Shown: positions 1 through 9,687, counted from the first letter of the stretch. The stretch is DNA of 64,000 nt from Pseudidiomarina aestuarii (GCF_003987355.1 NZ_PIPR01000001.1:620001-684000); one strand, 5' to 3'. Notes: generated from the sequence alone by a model not told the origin. Numbers and translations: made by a program.

Positions 1-1758
1 GAATTCAAGACCACGCAAACTCAGGTCCATAGTAAGCGATGATACGGTATTCTGTCCCATAAACGACTGTAACTCCTCTGGGACGGGTTGCCCCTGTGCG
101 GTGAATTGGGCCTCGATCAGCTCGCTGATCTTACCGTTATCCACACTCACAGCTAACAAGCCACGGTCCTCAATCGACGTTTGGTTGAGTTGCTCCCGAT
201 ATTGCTGCGCAACAGCATCCATAGTCGCGATAGTTAGCTGATGTTCACCGCGTGACAGATTGGCGCTCATTGGAACGCCAATACCCATTGCCATGACTGG
301 CGAAATATCAATTGTATCGCCCACGGGTGGCAAATTAACGCCTGCTAACGGTGGAAATGAAGCTTGCAGCACGCTGTAAAATGATGCGACGTCATTTAAA
401 GAGGTGCTGACCACCACTTGTTGACCGGAAAAATCGCCTTGAGTCAGGCCATTCACGTCGATTTCGTTAACGAGGACTTGTAATCCAAGCAGGCCACTTG
501 CCATGTTGGTCATTGCAAAAGCACCGCCGATAGGCTGCTGTTGCATACTGGCTTGCAGTTCAACCAACGGCCCACAGGAAAAGTCCGCTTGAGCTGTCGC
601 ATTCCACAGGTCACTTGCCACTGGGCCGAGTTGACTCGCGTCGATACCCAGTGCCATAGCAACTGTGACGTCATCCATTGAACGCTGCATGAAGTTTGGT
701 ACAACACCACGTAGCTTCTGCAGCGCACCAATTGTATTTTCCTGCACAATCGGTAGAACCATGCGAGCATCAATACGCATGTTGTCTGCCGATGTGGTGG
801 TTACTTGCATATCCGAGAAGAAACCCGGAAAACGCTCGCTGATGGTTTGCAAGTCAGCCTGACACGAGGCATCCGTCCATTGTTTGAGCTCTGGCTCCGC
901 AAAGGCTTCTGGAAAAATGGCCCGCAAATCGCGACCGAGTCGATTCGATTGACGATTACTCACCGCATCCGTCAGCACTTCCGATAACATCCAGCCGACG
1001 CTGCCATAGTCCAACGCATAACGCTCACGAATAGCATCAAAACTGCCATCTGCAATCACATTTTCAGGCGCTGCTTCAGCACCAATCAGCAACGCGTGAT
1101 CAGCGACTGGTGTTGCAGATGAATGTACGCTCAGTGTCGTCCAGTCATTATTCGTGCTCAACCACACCGACCACTGCTCTTCGCTGCCGGTATCAATGGC
1201 GTAGGAGCGCACGGTTTCGCCAGCTACGGTAAGAATCTCTGGCGTCACATCATAGTCATTTTCAAGGCTTTCGATGAAGGCAACAACACGGGCGCTATCA
1301 GCTGTTTCCCAGCGAATAACTGGAGCAATACCCACCATGTAGGAGAGAATTCGCGTATTTTGCGCGTAACCCATCTGTTCCTCGAGAGATACGTCACCGC
1401 CAATGACTTCTAACATGGTTTGGGCATAAGCAAACAAGAATTTCAGACGATTGATATTCGCGGTAGCTTCATTATCAGTGTTCGGTTCCGCACTATCACG
1501 CTCAGAAAGGCTATCCATCAATGTAGCGAAGTCACTTTGGAGTTGCTCCAGTAGTTCTGGAGTTAAGCCGCCCACCTGCCGCATGTATGCGACCATATCA
1601 ATGGGTTCTAAATAGGCTGACAGTACCGCCGTGTCACTCGGGACCGCGCTCAACGCAGTCGTTAACTTCGGATCGATACTCGTATCTGACTCCAGCCACT
1701 GATATCCAGCTACAACTGCTACCCCAACAACAGCAGCTCCGATGAAAAATTTACGCAT
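1..1758 (-). CDS. Exported or membrane-anchored protein of unknown function (C-terminus off window)
   Basis: The frame is open from an ATG at 1758 to the window edge, giving 586 residues with no stop. The N-terminus is MRKFFIGAAVVGVAVVAGYQ, a basic start followed by one hydrophobic stretch, so it looks like an uncleaved anchor or a signal peptide. The rest is predicted to be periplasmic: acidic, Ala/Ser/Thr-rich, without cysteine clusters or an enzyme motif I recognise. Just after the anchor a segment reads AVPSDTAVLSAYLEP, a pattern that reminds me weakly of DUF3352-like proteins. It is divergent from rne, the place where rluC sits in E. coli. A GG-rich ribosome binding site (AGGTACAGGG) precedes the ATG. 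The reading frame is certain; the function is not known. Confidence 0.8.
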   Translation of the reverse strand, partial: MRKFFIGAAVVGVAVVAGYQWLESDTSIDPKLTTALSAVPSDTAVLSAYLEPIDMVAYMRQVGGLTPELLEQLQSDFATLMDSLSERDSAEPNTDNEATANINRLKFLFAYAQTMLEVIGGDVSLEEQMGYAQNTRILSYMVGIAPVIRWETADSARVVAFIESLENDYDVTPEILTVAGETVRSYAIDTGSEEQWSVWLSTNNDWTTLSVHSSATPVADHALLIGAEAAPENVIADGSFDAIRERYALDYGSVGWMLSEVLTDAVSNRQSNRLGRDLRAIFPEAFAEPELKQWTDASCQADLQTISERFPGFFSDMQVTTTSADNMRIDARMVLPIVQENTIGALQKLRGVVPNFMQRSMDDVTVAMALGIDASQLGPVASDLWNATAQADFSCGPLVELQASMQQQPIGGAFAMTNMASGLLGLQVLVNEIDVNGLTQGDFSGQQVVVSTSLNDVASFYSVLQASFPPLAGVNLPPVGDTIDISPVMAMGIGVPMSANLSRGEHQLTIATMDAVAQQYREQLNQTSIEDRGLLAVSVDNGKISELIEAQFTAQGQPVPEELQSFMGQNTVSSLTMDLSLRGLEF

Positions 1759-1840
1759 GAACCCTGTACCTTTGTTTGTTATTTGTAAATGAAGTGTATC
1801 GTAGAAATTCGGGCGTCAACAGTCTTGACAATATTGTTTC

Positions 1841-1870
1841 TTGTCATGAGAGGGCACTTCGTGGGATAAT
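1841..1870 (+). promoter_or_regulatory. Putative sigma-70 promoter of rne
   Basis: A -35 box TTGTCA (1841-1846) is separated by 18 bp from a -10 box GATAAT (1865-1870); each matches the sigma-70 consensus at five of six positions. Transcription would begin near 1877 and leave a leader of about 435 nt before rne. That fits the long (about 360 nt) leader of E. coli rne. It is the best promoter match I found in this intergenic stretch. Confidence 0.45.
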
Positions 1871-2311
1871 CCTGTGTCGGAAAAATCCGCACCGACACAA
1901 CAGAGAGCGGTAGAGACAAAGAATTTACGAGTGATTTGAGCGGTCTGAGTGGTGACAGCGAACGACACTTCCACCTCGGAATACGCACAAATGCGGGCAA
2001 CTAGCCCCATCAGCGAGATTTCGACGGCACGGATAAACATCTGCGAAGATGGTCGCAACGAGTACGCGAACCCGCCTTTATTAATCAAATCACGTTTTAA
2101 AACCATCGCTACGGCATGGTACGAAAGTTTCGTTTACAAGTGCATTTCGGCTTGGTAACCAATTGCAACCTCACGTCGCAAAGCCATTACGACGGGGGGC
2201 GTCAGTACACGCTGTGAGAGCGCTATGGCACACTACAATTTGAACTCGAAATCGCGACGGCTGTAAGCCTTTCGTGCCGTGTTGTGGCTAAGTATGTGAA
2301 GAGTCACAACT
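1871..2311 (+). promoter_or_regulatory. Long rne 5' leader, probable RNase E autoregulatory element
   Basis: The 553 bp between the left-edge gene and rne hold no convincing gene. In enteric bacteria the rne leader folds into hairpins through which RNase E cleaves its own mRNA (Rfam rne5). Position and length fit that role here. Visible stems are CGTCG/CGACG at 2174-2178 with 2190-2194, ACGGC/GCCGT at 2257-2261 with 2276-2280 enclosing GGCT-GTA-AGCC at 2259-2269, and the start-site hairpin listed separately. I could not align it to the Rfam model, so the homology is inferred from position. Confidence 0.5.
2281..2310 (+). promoter_or_regulatory. Hairpin enclosing the rne ribosome binding site
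   Basis: GTTGTGGC (2281-2288) pairs with GTCACAAC (2303-2310) over 8 bp including one G-U pair. The loop is 14 nt (2289-2302). The only Shine-Dalgarno-like sequence, GAAGAG at 2298-2303, lies at the loop-stem boundary, and the ATG begins two bases after the stem. When folded, the site would be partly hidden, so the hairpin could set the rate of rne translation. Confidence 0.5.
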
Positions 2312-5293
2312 ATGAAAAGAATGCTCATTAATGCGACCCAGCAAGAAGAATTGCGGGTTGCGCTCGTTGACGGACAACGTCTATATGACCTCGATATTGA
2401 ATCACCAGGTCATGAACAGAAAAAATCCAATATCTACAAAGGTAAAATAACTCGTATCGAACCAAGCTTAGAAGCTGCGTTCGTTGACTACGGTGCAGAG
2501 CGCCACGGTTTCTTACCTCTCAAAGAAATTGCCAAAACGTATTTCCCTTCAGGTTACAGCTTTTCTGGTCGTCCCAATATCAAGGAAGTGATCAAGGAAG
2601 GGCAAGAAGTCATCGTCCAAATCGATAAAGAAGAACGCGGACAAAAAGGTGCTGCGCTGACTACCTTTATTTCACTCGCAGGTAGCTATTTGGTATTAAT
2701 GCCAAATAACCCGCGTGCAGGTGGTATTTCACGTCGTATCGAGGGTGATGAACGAACCGAATTAAAGGAAACCCTCGACGCGCTCAATATCCCAGACGAA
2801 ATGGGATTGATTGTGCGTACGGCGGGCGTTGGTAAGTCGACCGAAGAATTGGAATGGGATTTAAACGTGCTCAAGCACCATTGGGCGGCTATCGAACAAG
2901 CCGCGCAATCACGCCCTGCTCCATTTTTGATTCACCAAGAAAGCAATGTTGTATTTCGCGCCATTCGTGACTATTTACGTCGCGATATTGGCGAGGTATT
3001 GATTGATAAAACAGAAATATTTGACCAAGTTCGTGAACACGTTCGGTTGATTCGTCCAGACTTTGTGAACAAAGTGAAGATGTACCAAGGTGACGTGCCT
3101 CTGTTTAATCACTACCAGATCGAAAGCCAAATTGAATCGGCATTCCAGCGCGAAGTGCGATTACCTTCGGGCGGTTCGATCGTGATCGATCCAACGGAAG
3201 CATTAACCTCTATCGATATTAACTCAGCGCGCGCTACAAAAGGCGGCGATATCGAAGAAACTGCGCTACAAACTAACTTGGAAGCAGCAGAAGAGATTGC
3301 ACGTCAGTTACGTTTACGTGACGTTGGCGGTTTGGTAGTTATTGACTTCATTGACATGACTCCTGTTCGCCACCAGCGTGAGGTCGAAAACCGACTCCGC
3401 GATAGTCTGAAACACGACCGCGCTCGCGTTCAAGTCACGCGGATCTCACGTTTCGGTTTGTTAGAAATGTCACGTCAACGTCTGCGCCCATCCTTGGGTG
3501 AAGCGTCGAATCACGTCTGTCCGCGCTGCAGCGGTCACGGTACGATTCGTTCTGCCGAGTCATTAGCGCTGTCTATTCTACGTCTGATCGAAGAAGAAGC
3601 ACTAAAAGACAATACCATTCAAATTCAAGCACAGGTGCCGGTCACGGTTGCTACCTACTTATTGAATGAGAAGCGTCAGTCTATTTTCGATATTGAAAAA
3701 CGCCACAAGGTATCGGTTCTCGTTATTCCAAACCCACACCTTGAAACACCACATTTCGACGTGCGTCGTTTACGCCAAGATGAAGCAGATGAAGCGAACA
3801 GCTTTACTCTCATCGAAAATGCTGAAGATGCCCGTACTGAAATAGTGTTGAATAAAGACAAGCCAAGTTTTGAAGAACCGGCCTTGAAAGGATTGCAGGC
3901 ACCGCCTGCGCCAGCACCAACCCCAGCTGCACCTGCTGCTGCACCAACGGTGACTACGCCTTCTCTGTTCAGCCGTTTAGGCAGCTGGTTAGCAGGATTA
4001 TTTGGTGACTCAGAAGAAGAGACCAAGAAAAAGCAACAGCAACGCGAGCAAGCGTCTAATAATCGTCGGCCGAACCAGCGCCGCGGGAATGGTCGCGGCA
4101 ATAATCGCCGCCGCAACAATCGTCAGCGTACTAATCGTGATGATGAGAGCACTGCAGCGTCAACTCCAGCAGCGGACACCAACAAAGATACCTCGAAAGA
4201 TGAGCGTAACGAGCGTGGCAATTCGCGTCGGGGTGGACGGAATCGCAATCGTAATCGGCAAACCAACGCTGATGATAAGGCGACGACAGCCAAAGCTGCA
4301 GAAGCTGCTGAGGCGACAACTGAGGCAAAAGCTGAAACTAAAGGCGAGGCGAAAACAGAGTCAAAACCAGCAACGCCGAAGCCACGTCGGCAACGACGCA
4401 AATTGGAACGTTCAGTCCGTCAAGGCTCCGAACTATCAGCAGCAGCCAGCGGCACTGTAACCGACACAACGGGTAGCACCGATAATAAGTCAGTACCAGA
4501 AGCATCTGAATCAGCAGCCCCAGCCGTTCAACCTGCAGCAACGCCAGAACAGGCAGAGACTGCAGTCAAAGCGCAGGAGCAGGCATCTGAATCTGATGCA
4601 GTCGAGTCGAAGCAAGCAACTGCGGAGACCGAGCAAACCGAAGACAAGCCACAGAAAAATCGGAGTCGTCGTTCTCCCCGTCATCAACGTGCTGCTGGCC
4701 AACGTCGAAAAGCTGAAGCCGAGGCAGAGACTGCAACGGAAGCTGCAGATGAAGCCGCAGAGAAAAATACGGCGACTAAACCCGAAGCTGAGTCAGAAGC
4801 GACCCAAGAGTCAGCAACGGTCTCCATTGAGACGGCTACTGATGTTGCCGAAGCTCCCGCAGCGCAACCTGACGAAGCCGCGGCAGAAGCTGAGTCAAAA
4901 CCTGCTGTTGAAGCTAAACCAAAAGCTGCTGAGCCAGACGCTGAAATCGAAGCGAAGCCAGAAGCGGAGCCAGAAACAGCGCCTGAACCTGATGCAGCGG
5001 AAGAACAGCCGGTACCAGCAGCGAAGGCTGAGAAAGCGGATAAAGCTGAAAAGAAAACCAAAGCTGCTCCCAAAGCTCGTGCAAAGAAAACGCAAGCAGC
5101 AGCCCCTGCCACTGAAACTAAGGTGAAGTTTACGACCGCACCTATGGCTAAGGCGAGTGCTGTTGCTCGAACAGAGGCATTCCAACCATTGCCAGTGGCA
5201 AGTGGGGAAAGAAAGCCGTTGGTTCGCGATGAACGCACGAGCAGTCTGAGCCAAGCGCGCAAGGTTGTGACGTCAGAGATGACAAAGTGCTAA
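2312..5293 (+). CDS. rne: Ribonuclease E
   Basis: Essential endoribonuclease that starts mRNA decay and processes rRNA and tRNA precursors, and is the scaffold of the degradosome. The protein has 993 residues. The S1 domain is at about 39-119. The catalytic aspartates correspond to D302 (SIDIN) and D345 (VIDFIDM), and the zinc-link cysteines are C403 and C406 in CPRCSGHG. The non-catalytic half has a membrane-binding helix like segment A (about 552-565, [14 protein letters not shown]), Arg/Asn-rich RNA-binding stretches (about 585-660), a very long Glu/Ala/Lys-rich low-complexity region, and near the C-terminus [10 protein letters not shown] (about 940-950), resembling the PNPase-binding microdomain of E. 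coli. A bidirectional terminator follows. Confidence 0.97.
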   Translation: MKRMLINATQQEELRVALVDGQRLYDLDIESPGHEQKKSNIYKGKITRIEPSLEAAFVDYGAERHGFLPLKEIAKTYFPSGYSFSGRPNIKEVIKEGQEVIVQIDKEERGQKGAALTTFISLAGSYLVLMPNNPRAGGISRRIEGDERTELKETLDALNIPDEMGLIVRTAGVGKSTEELEWDLNVLKHHWAAIEQAAQSRPAPFLIHQESNVVFRAIRDYLRRDIGEVLIDKTEIFDQVREHVRLIRPDFVNKVKMYQGDVPLFNHYQIESQIESAFQREVRLPSGGSIVIDPTEALTSIDINSARATKGGDIEETALQTNLEAAEEIARQLRLRDVGGLVVIDFIDMTPVRHQREVENRLRDSLKHDRARVQVTRISRFGLLEMSRQRLRPSLGEASNHVCPRCSGHGTIRSAESLALSILRLIEEEALKDNTIQIQAQVPVTVATYLLNEKRQSIFDIEKRHKVSVLVIPNPHLETPHFDVRRLRQDEADEANSFTLIENAEDARTEIVLNKDKPSFEEPALKGLQAPPAPAPTPAAPAAAPTVTTPSLFSRLGSWLAGLFGDSEEETKKKQQQREQASNNRRPNQRRGNGRGNNRRRNNRQRTNRDDESTAASTPAADTNKDTSKDERNERGNSRRGGRNRNRNRQTNADDKATTAKAAEAAEATTEAKAETKGEAKTESKPATPKPRRQRRKLERSVRQGSELSAAASGTVTDTTGSTDNKSVPEASESAAPAVQPAATPEQAETAVKAQEQASESDAVESKQATAETEQTEDKPQKNRSRRSPRHQRAAGQRRKAEAEAETATEAADEAAEKNTATKPEAESEATQESATVSIETATDVAEAPAAQPDEAAAEAESKPAVEAKPKAAEPDAEIEAKPEAEPETAPEPDAAEEQPVPAAKAEKADKAEKKTKAAPKARAKKTQAAAPATETKVKFTTAPMAKASAVARTEAFQPLPVASGERKPLVRDERTSSLSQARKVVTSEMTKC

Positions 5294-5311
5294 AAGCCTT
5301 GAAAACGCTAA

Positions 5312-5398
5312 TAGTAACTAGCTACTAGCGAAAGCCAACAAAAAAGCCCCGCAAGGGGCTTTTTATTTATCGAGTAGCCAATAGCTAGTAGCCACTAG
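5312..5398. repeat. Degenerate heptamer repeats flanking a terminator
   Basis: TAG recurs every 7 bp on both sides of the terminator: at 5312, 5319 and 5326 on the left, and at 5375, 5382, 5389 and 5396 on the right. The two arms also contain an exact inverted 9-mer, GCTACTAGC (5321-5329) and GCTAGTAGC (5384-5392). They lie outside any gene. The spacing looks like decayed tandem 7-mers, possibly slippage products. Confidence 0.6.
5341..5365. terminator. Bidirectional Rho-independent terminator (rne / S9 peptidase)
   Basis: AAAAAGCCCC, loop GCAA, GGGGCTTTTT forms a 10-bp stem with a GNRA-type tetraloop. A T-run follows on the plus strand and, because of the A-run at the left, also on the minus strand. 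It separates the convergent genes rne and the S9 peptidase gene and can serve both. Confidence 0.9.
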
Positions 5399-5410
5399 CG
5401 CACTTCAAAG

Positions 5411-7891
5411 TCACTTGAGGTTTTCTTCGAACAGTTTGTAGATGCGGCGGTATTCGTCCAGCCAGCTCGATGGTTGACGGAACCCATGGGGCTCGACCGG
5501 ATAAATAGCCGTTTCAAAATCCTCTTTCTCGTGCTCAATAAGGCGTTGAACTACCCGCACGCTATCTTGGAAGAAGACATTGTCATCGACCATGGGTGAA
5601 TTAATCAGTAATGCATCTTCCAAACCTTCCGTGAAGTACAATGGTGAGCTACGACGATACGCAATAGGATCATCATCAGGTAGATTCAAGATATTCGAGG
5701 TATAACCAGTATTGTAGTGAGCCCAATCAGATACCGGACGTAACGCAGCTCCCGCTTTGAATAAACCTGGCTCCTTGAACAAAGCCATAAAGGTCAGGAA
5801 GCCGCCATAAGAGCCACCGTATGTGCCCACTCGATCGGTATCCACATTGGCATTTACCCCAGCCCAATTGACCACATCAATCAAATCTTCCACTTCAGGG
5901 GTGCCCATTTGTCGATAAATAGCGGTACGCCAATCACGACCGTAGCCTTTAGAGCCCCGATAGTCTAAATCCAGAACCACATAGCCCTGTTGCGTTAGGA
6001 ACGTATGGAACATAAATTCTCGTTGGTAATTTGACCAGCCGCTATGTGCATTTTGCAGATAGCCAGCGCCGTGAATAAAAACGACCGCTGGATATTTTTC
6101 GGCACGATTCGCATCGTAGTCGTCTGGATAGTAGACGCGTGTATAAATCGGATGATCAACATGGCTCGAAGCAATGGGTACAATTTCTGGTGGTGCCCAC
6201 GGGAAACTCAAATAGGTATCTGTAGCCGTGTACGTTAAGCGTTCCGCAGTGTCACTTCCTATCGCTTGAACATAAAGCTCAGGCGGATTCAGTGCATTAG
6301 AATGGGTGATCAACAGTTGGTCTTCCATTGGGCTCAATTCATAGTTATTAATGCCGCCCAAGTTGGTTAACTGCTCTAACTCACCGTCTGCCACAGCCAC
6401 TCGAAAGATCTCGTAGTTGCCTGGATGTGGTTCGTTCGCACTGAAGTAGATATGTTGACCATTAGCACTCAATTGCGGATCTTCAGTCACATACTGACCC
6501 GATGTTAACTGCCGAGCCTCGCCACCTAAAGTCTTGGCGTATAAATGCGCATAGCCATCTTCCTCTGACTGATACCAAATGGTGTCTTGAGTACCAGTGA
6601 CAAAACCGAATTCATTATGGGTGTAGTTAATCCAAGCATCATCGTGGAGACGATGTTGATTCACCAGTTGCTTACCAGCGAAGTCCAACGACGCGATCCA
6701 ACGATCTTTGTTATCCCAAGCTTCAAGCATAACAACCGCTTCCGTACCCTCAGAATTCCAACGGACCGCACCGCTTTGCCAACCCCAATCTTGCATCAAA
6801 GTAATCGCACGTGGCTTCTTCTCGCTCGTGTAGGTTTTACCTTGGGCTTCATGATTTTCGCGTTTAACGTCCGCCAATACATCTTCATCCCAACCAGGCA
6901 ACGTATTGTAGGTCAACGTGGTTTGCTCGCCTGACTCTAGGTCTAGCATCATGAGTTGGTGCTCAACAGGCTTCGCATCAGCCACTCGACGACGAACATT
7001 TTCCGCTTTCACGCGGCCATCCTCGCCGATGTAATTTGGCATGATGTCACCATCATCACGCCAAGAGTTTGGCGCAGAAACTGCAACAATCAGTTTATCA
7101 CCGGCAGGCGATAGGCTGGCCGCGACAATTTGTTTGTTGTTGCCGAGATAAAACGGTTGCGGTGCGAGTGACTCATTCGCGGCGCGAAGTTTTTGTTGTT
7201 GGTCAAACCGATCTGCACGAATTTTGCGTTCTTTTTGAATAAATTCAATTAGTTCTAGTTGCTCGCGCGCAATGAAATCTTTCGGTTCTTCGTTGGGCTT
7301 GGGTGCATCGCGCGTCTCCAGACTCGCCAACTGCTCAGTCAAGCCTGACGCTGTATCTACAGCGAAGAAATCATTACCCTGCCGGTATGAAACCCGACCA
7401 TCGGTCAAAAATAGTAATTGCGATTGTCTCGCCTCATCACGCGTGAGCTGAAGAATCTGTCCTGTCGCCATCTCTCGAACGAAGATATTGCCTTCAAAGG
7501 TATACGCCAGCAGTGAACGATCCACATTGTAGACACCATCATTGTGCGCATATCGATGCAGACGGTCCAGGGGTATGGTGTGTGCTTCAGAAGGATTTTC
7601 TAATGCCAAATGGTACCAATCATTGAGTTCGCTGTTCTCGCGCTCTTGCTGATAGATCACGCCGCTGCCATCTGCCATCCAGTAAGCGTTGCTGGGCGAA
7701 CGAGCGACCCACTCCTGATCTGCCATAATTTGATTGAGCGTGAGCACGCTATCAGCCGTTGCTTGCGAATTAGCAGCCGTTTGTACAATCGCAGGGCGCT
7801 CAGTCGTTTCGTTTTGTGCGTACGATTGGGTGCTCGCACACGAGGCTGTCAACAAGGCCGCGGCTATCGCCACCGCTAACTTGGTTTTCAT
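5411..7891 (-). CDS. Exported S9 family peptidase (dipeptidyl-peptidase IV-like)
   Basis: Serine peptidase of 826 residues with an N-terminal beta-propeller (DPPIV_N type, about 100-560) and a C-terminal alpha/beta-hydrolase domain (about 600-826). The catalytic residues are visible: Ser694 in GGSYGG, Asp769 in MVDDNVFF and His802 in EPHGFR. The N-terminus has a signal peptide ending LLTASCAST, either a lipoprotein signal with an atypical -3 Thr or a cleaved signal peptide, so it acts outside the cytoplasm. It probably trims dipeptides from peptides, consistent with a life on proteinaceous substrates. A good AGGAAGGA ribosome binding site precedes the ATG. The usual HG upstream of the catalytic Asp is replaced by NS. 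Confidence 0.92.
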   Translation of the reverse strand: MKTKLAVAIAAALLTASCASTQSYAQNETTERPAIVQTAANSQATADSVLTLNQIMADQEWVARSPSNAYWMADGSGVIYQQERENSELNDWYHLALENPSEAHTIPLDRLHRYAHNDGVYNVDRSLLAYTFEGNIFVREMATGQILQLTRDEARQSQLLFLTDGRVSYRQGNDFFAVDTASGLTEQLASLETRDAPKPNEEPKDFIAREQLELIEFIQKERKIRADRFDQQQKLRAANESLAPQPFYLGNNKQIVAASLSPAGDKLIVAVSAPNSWRDDGDIMPNYIGEDGRVKAENVRRRVADAKPVEHQLMMLDLESGEQTTLTYNTLPGWDEDVLADVKRENHEAQGKTYTSEKKPRAITLMQDWGWQSGAVRWNSEGTEAVVMLEAWDNKDRWIASLDFAGKQLVNQHRLHDDAWINYTHNEFGFVTGTQDTIWYQSEEDGYAHLYAKTLGGEARQLTSGQYVTEDPQLSANGQHIYFSANEPHPGNYEIFRVAVADGELEQLTNLGGINNYELSPMEDQLLITHSNALNPPELYVQAIGSDTAERLTYTATDTYLSFPWAPPEIVPIASSHVDHPIYTRVYYPDDYDANRAEKYPAVVFIHGAGYLQNAHSGWSNYQREFMFHTFLTQQGYVVLDLDYRGSKGYGRDWRTAIYRQMGTPEVEDLIDVVNWAGVNANVDTDRVGTYGGSYGGFLTFMALFKEPGLFKAGAALRPVSDWAHYNTGYTSNILNLPDDDPIAYRRSSPLYFTEGLEDALLINSPMVDDNVFFQDSVRVVQRLIEHEKEDFETAIYPVEPHGFRQPSSWLDEYRRIYKLFEENLK

Positions 7892-7945
7892 AGTTGATCC
7901 TTCCTTTCTGATGAGGCTTTTAATAGGTCTTCACGCATTAAAGCA

Positions 7946-7976
7946 AAACGCCCGACAACATGCGAGCCGGGCGTTT
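7946..7976 (-). terminator. Rho-independent terminator of the hppD-hmgA-fahA-maiA operon
   Basis: AAACGCCCG (7946-7954) pairs with CGGGCGTTT (7968-7976) around a 13-nt loop. On the minus strand the stem is followed by TTTTGCTTT. It lies 18 bp beyond the maiA stop. Confidence 0.75.
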
Positions 7977-7994
7977 CGTGTTTGCGAGAGATAA

Positions 7995-8636
7995 TCAGGC
8001 TTCTGCGTCAGACTGCAGGTTCGGATGCGCAGCCTCAACCCACGGTAATTCGAGTAACCGTTTGCCAATACGGGTCAAATAGGGATATGCACTCACATCA
8101 ATGCCAAATCGCTCGGCGCTGTATAGCTGTGGCACTAAGCAAACATCCGCCAAAGAAAACTCGTCACCGACACAAAACTCACCACTGGTTTCATGTAAAC
8201 TCTGCTCAAACGCAGAGAACGACTGCTTGAACCAGTGCTCGAGCCACGCTTTCTTCTGCGCGTCAGTGACGCTGAGCTCTTGACTCAAATATTGCTGCAC
8301 CCGCAGGTTAATCAGGGGTTGCAATTCAGCCGCTAGATCCAATGCAAGCGCCCGAATCGCAGCACGTTTCGCTGCTTTACCCGGCAATAATGCAGGACCT
8401 GGATACTTCTCTTCGAGATATTCCATAATCGCTAACGATTGATGGATAACGACTGGTCCATCGACTAACGTAGGCACCAGCCCATTGGGATTGAGTTGTC
8501 GATAGGCGGTCTTGTGTTGTTGACCGCCCTCTTTCAACAAGTGAACTGGAATATAGTTGTAATCAAGACGCTTGAAATTTAAAGCGATGCGCGCGCGGTA
8601 ACTGGCGCTTGAACGCCAGTAGCCATACAGTTCCAT
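7995..8636 (-). CDS. maiA: Maleylacetoacetate isomerase
   Basis: Zeta-class glutathione S-transferase of 213 residues that isomerises 4-maleylacetoacetate to 4-fumarylacetoacetate, with glutathione as cofactor, in tyrosine breakdown. The N-terminal thioredoxin-fold domain carries SSASYRARIAL, the zeta-class active-site stretch with Ala where eukaryotic members have Cys. NPNGLVPTLVD and HQSLAIMEYLEE, the glutathione-binding and domain-junction segments, follow. Length is normal. It is the last gene of the homogentisate operon, 20 bp behind fahA, and is followed by a terminator. Confidence 0.93.
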   Translation of the reverse strand: MELYGYWRSSASYRARIALNFKRLDYNYIPVHLLKEGGQQHKTAYRQLNPNGLVPTLVDGPVVIHQSLAIMEYLEEKYPGPALLPGKAAKRAAIRALALDLAAELQPLINLRVQQYLSQELSVTDAQKKAWLEHWFKQSFSAFEQSLHETSGEFCVGDEFSLADVCLVPQLYSAERFGIDVSAYPYLTRIGKRLLELPWVEAAHPNLQSDAEA

Positions 8637-8656
8637 GTCTCGCTCCGTCGTATCAT

Positions 8657-9679
8657 TTAATCAGGGTTTTGGTACTGAACCACCGTTTGGTCAATCGCTC
8701 CAAATATGCTGTTCGCGTTCGCGTCCAACATTTCAATGCGGATGGTATCGCCAAACTGCATGAAGCCAGTACTCGGTTTACCGTCACGAATAGTTTCGAT
8801 CATTCGGACTTCAGCGATACAACTATAGCCTACTCCGCCCTCTTTGATCGCACTCCCGTGCTCAGTCCCTTGTTTATTCGATACGGTTCCTGAACCAATA
8901 ATCGCTCCGGCGCTGAGATGACGCGTTTTCGCTGCATGCGCGACCAACTGCGCAAAATCAAACGTCATATCTTGTCCGGCATTCGGTTTACCGAAGCTTT
9001 CACCGTTGTAGTGGCTTAATAACGGTAAATGCACCTTGTTGTCGCGCCATGCTGTACCGAGCTCATCTGGTGTTACAGCAACCGGTGAAAACGCCGATGA
9101 TGGCTTGGATTGGAAAAAGCCGAAGCCTTTACCCAATTCGTTCGGAATCAAGCCACGCAACGACACATCGTTCACTAGCATCAACAACCGAATATAATTG
9201 CCAGCTTGGCTTACCGATACTCCCATAGGGACATCGTCCGTAATCACTGCAATCTCACCCTCAAAATCGATACCCCAACTGGTATCCGCCATTTCGATTG
9301 GATCTTTCGGACCCAGAAAGTCATCCGATCCACCTTGGTACATGAGTGGATCAGTCCAGAAGCTTTCCGGCATTTCAGCATTCCGGGCCTTGCGCACCAG
9401 TTCAACGTGATTCACATAAGCACTGCCATCCGCCCATTGATAGGCGCGTGGCAAGGGGGATTCACAAAGCGCTTCATCAAACGGTTGCGCATCACTCAGT
9501 TCACCAGCATTCAATGCGGCGTAAACGGTTTCTAACTGGGGGGCGATGCCGTCCCAATCATCTAAGACTTCCTGCAACGTTGCAGCCAGCGCCGGCACAG
9601 CAATTGCGTGCTTAAGATCACGGCTCACCAGCATGAGTTGGCCGTCACGAGTACCATCACGGTAAGTTGCGAATTTCAT
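8657..9679 (-). CDS. fahA: Fumarylacetoacetate hydrolase family protein
   Basis: Hydrolyses 4-fumarylacetoacetate to fumarate and acetoacetate, the last step of tyrosine catabolism. It has 340 residues, the short bacterial form rather than the roughly 420-residue animal form. The FAH fold shows in GIDFEGEIAVI (metal-binding acidic residues), LLMLVNDVSLR and AGAIIGSGTVSNK. It lies 8 bp after hmgA and 20 bp before maiA, so the substrate assignment is well supported by context, although the FAH superfamily has other members. Confidence 0.9.
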   Translation of the reverse strand: MKFATYRDGTRDGQLMLVSRDLKHAIAVPALAATLQEVLDDWDGIAPQLETVYAALNAGELSDAQPFDEALCESPLPRAYQWADGSAYVNHVELVRKARNAEMPESFWTDPLMYQGGSDDFLGPKDPIEMADTSWGIDFEGEIAVITDDVPMGVSVSQAGNYIRLLMLVNDVSLRGLIPNELGKGFGFFQSKPSSAFSPVAVTPDELGTAWRDNKVHLPLLSHYNGESFGKPNAGQDMTFDFAQLVAHAAKTRHLSAGAIIGSGTVSNKQGTEHGSAIKEGGVGYSCIAEVRMIETIRDGKPSTGFMQFGDTIRIEMLDANANSIFGAIDQTVVQYQNPD

Positions 9680-9687
9680 AAATCTCC

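Noticed and set aside
1780-1800. TGTAAA half-site upstream of the left-edge gene
   Set aside because: The second half of a TyrR box is absent at the required 6-bp spacing.
1816-2106. 96-codon minus-strand frame in the rne leader
   Set aside because: No ribosome binding site or recognisable domain, and it would be antisense to the leader of rne.
4002-5262. Several long open frames on both strands within rne
   Set aside because: They are shadows of the Glu/Ala/Lys-rich repeats; their translations are low-complexity and lack ribosome binding sites.
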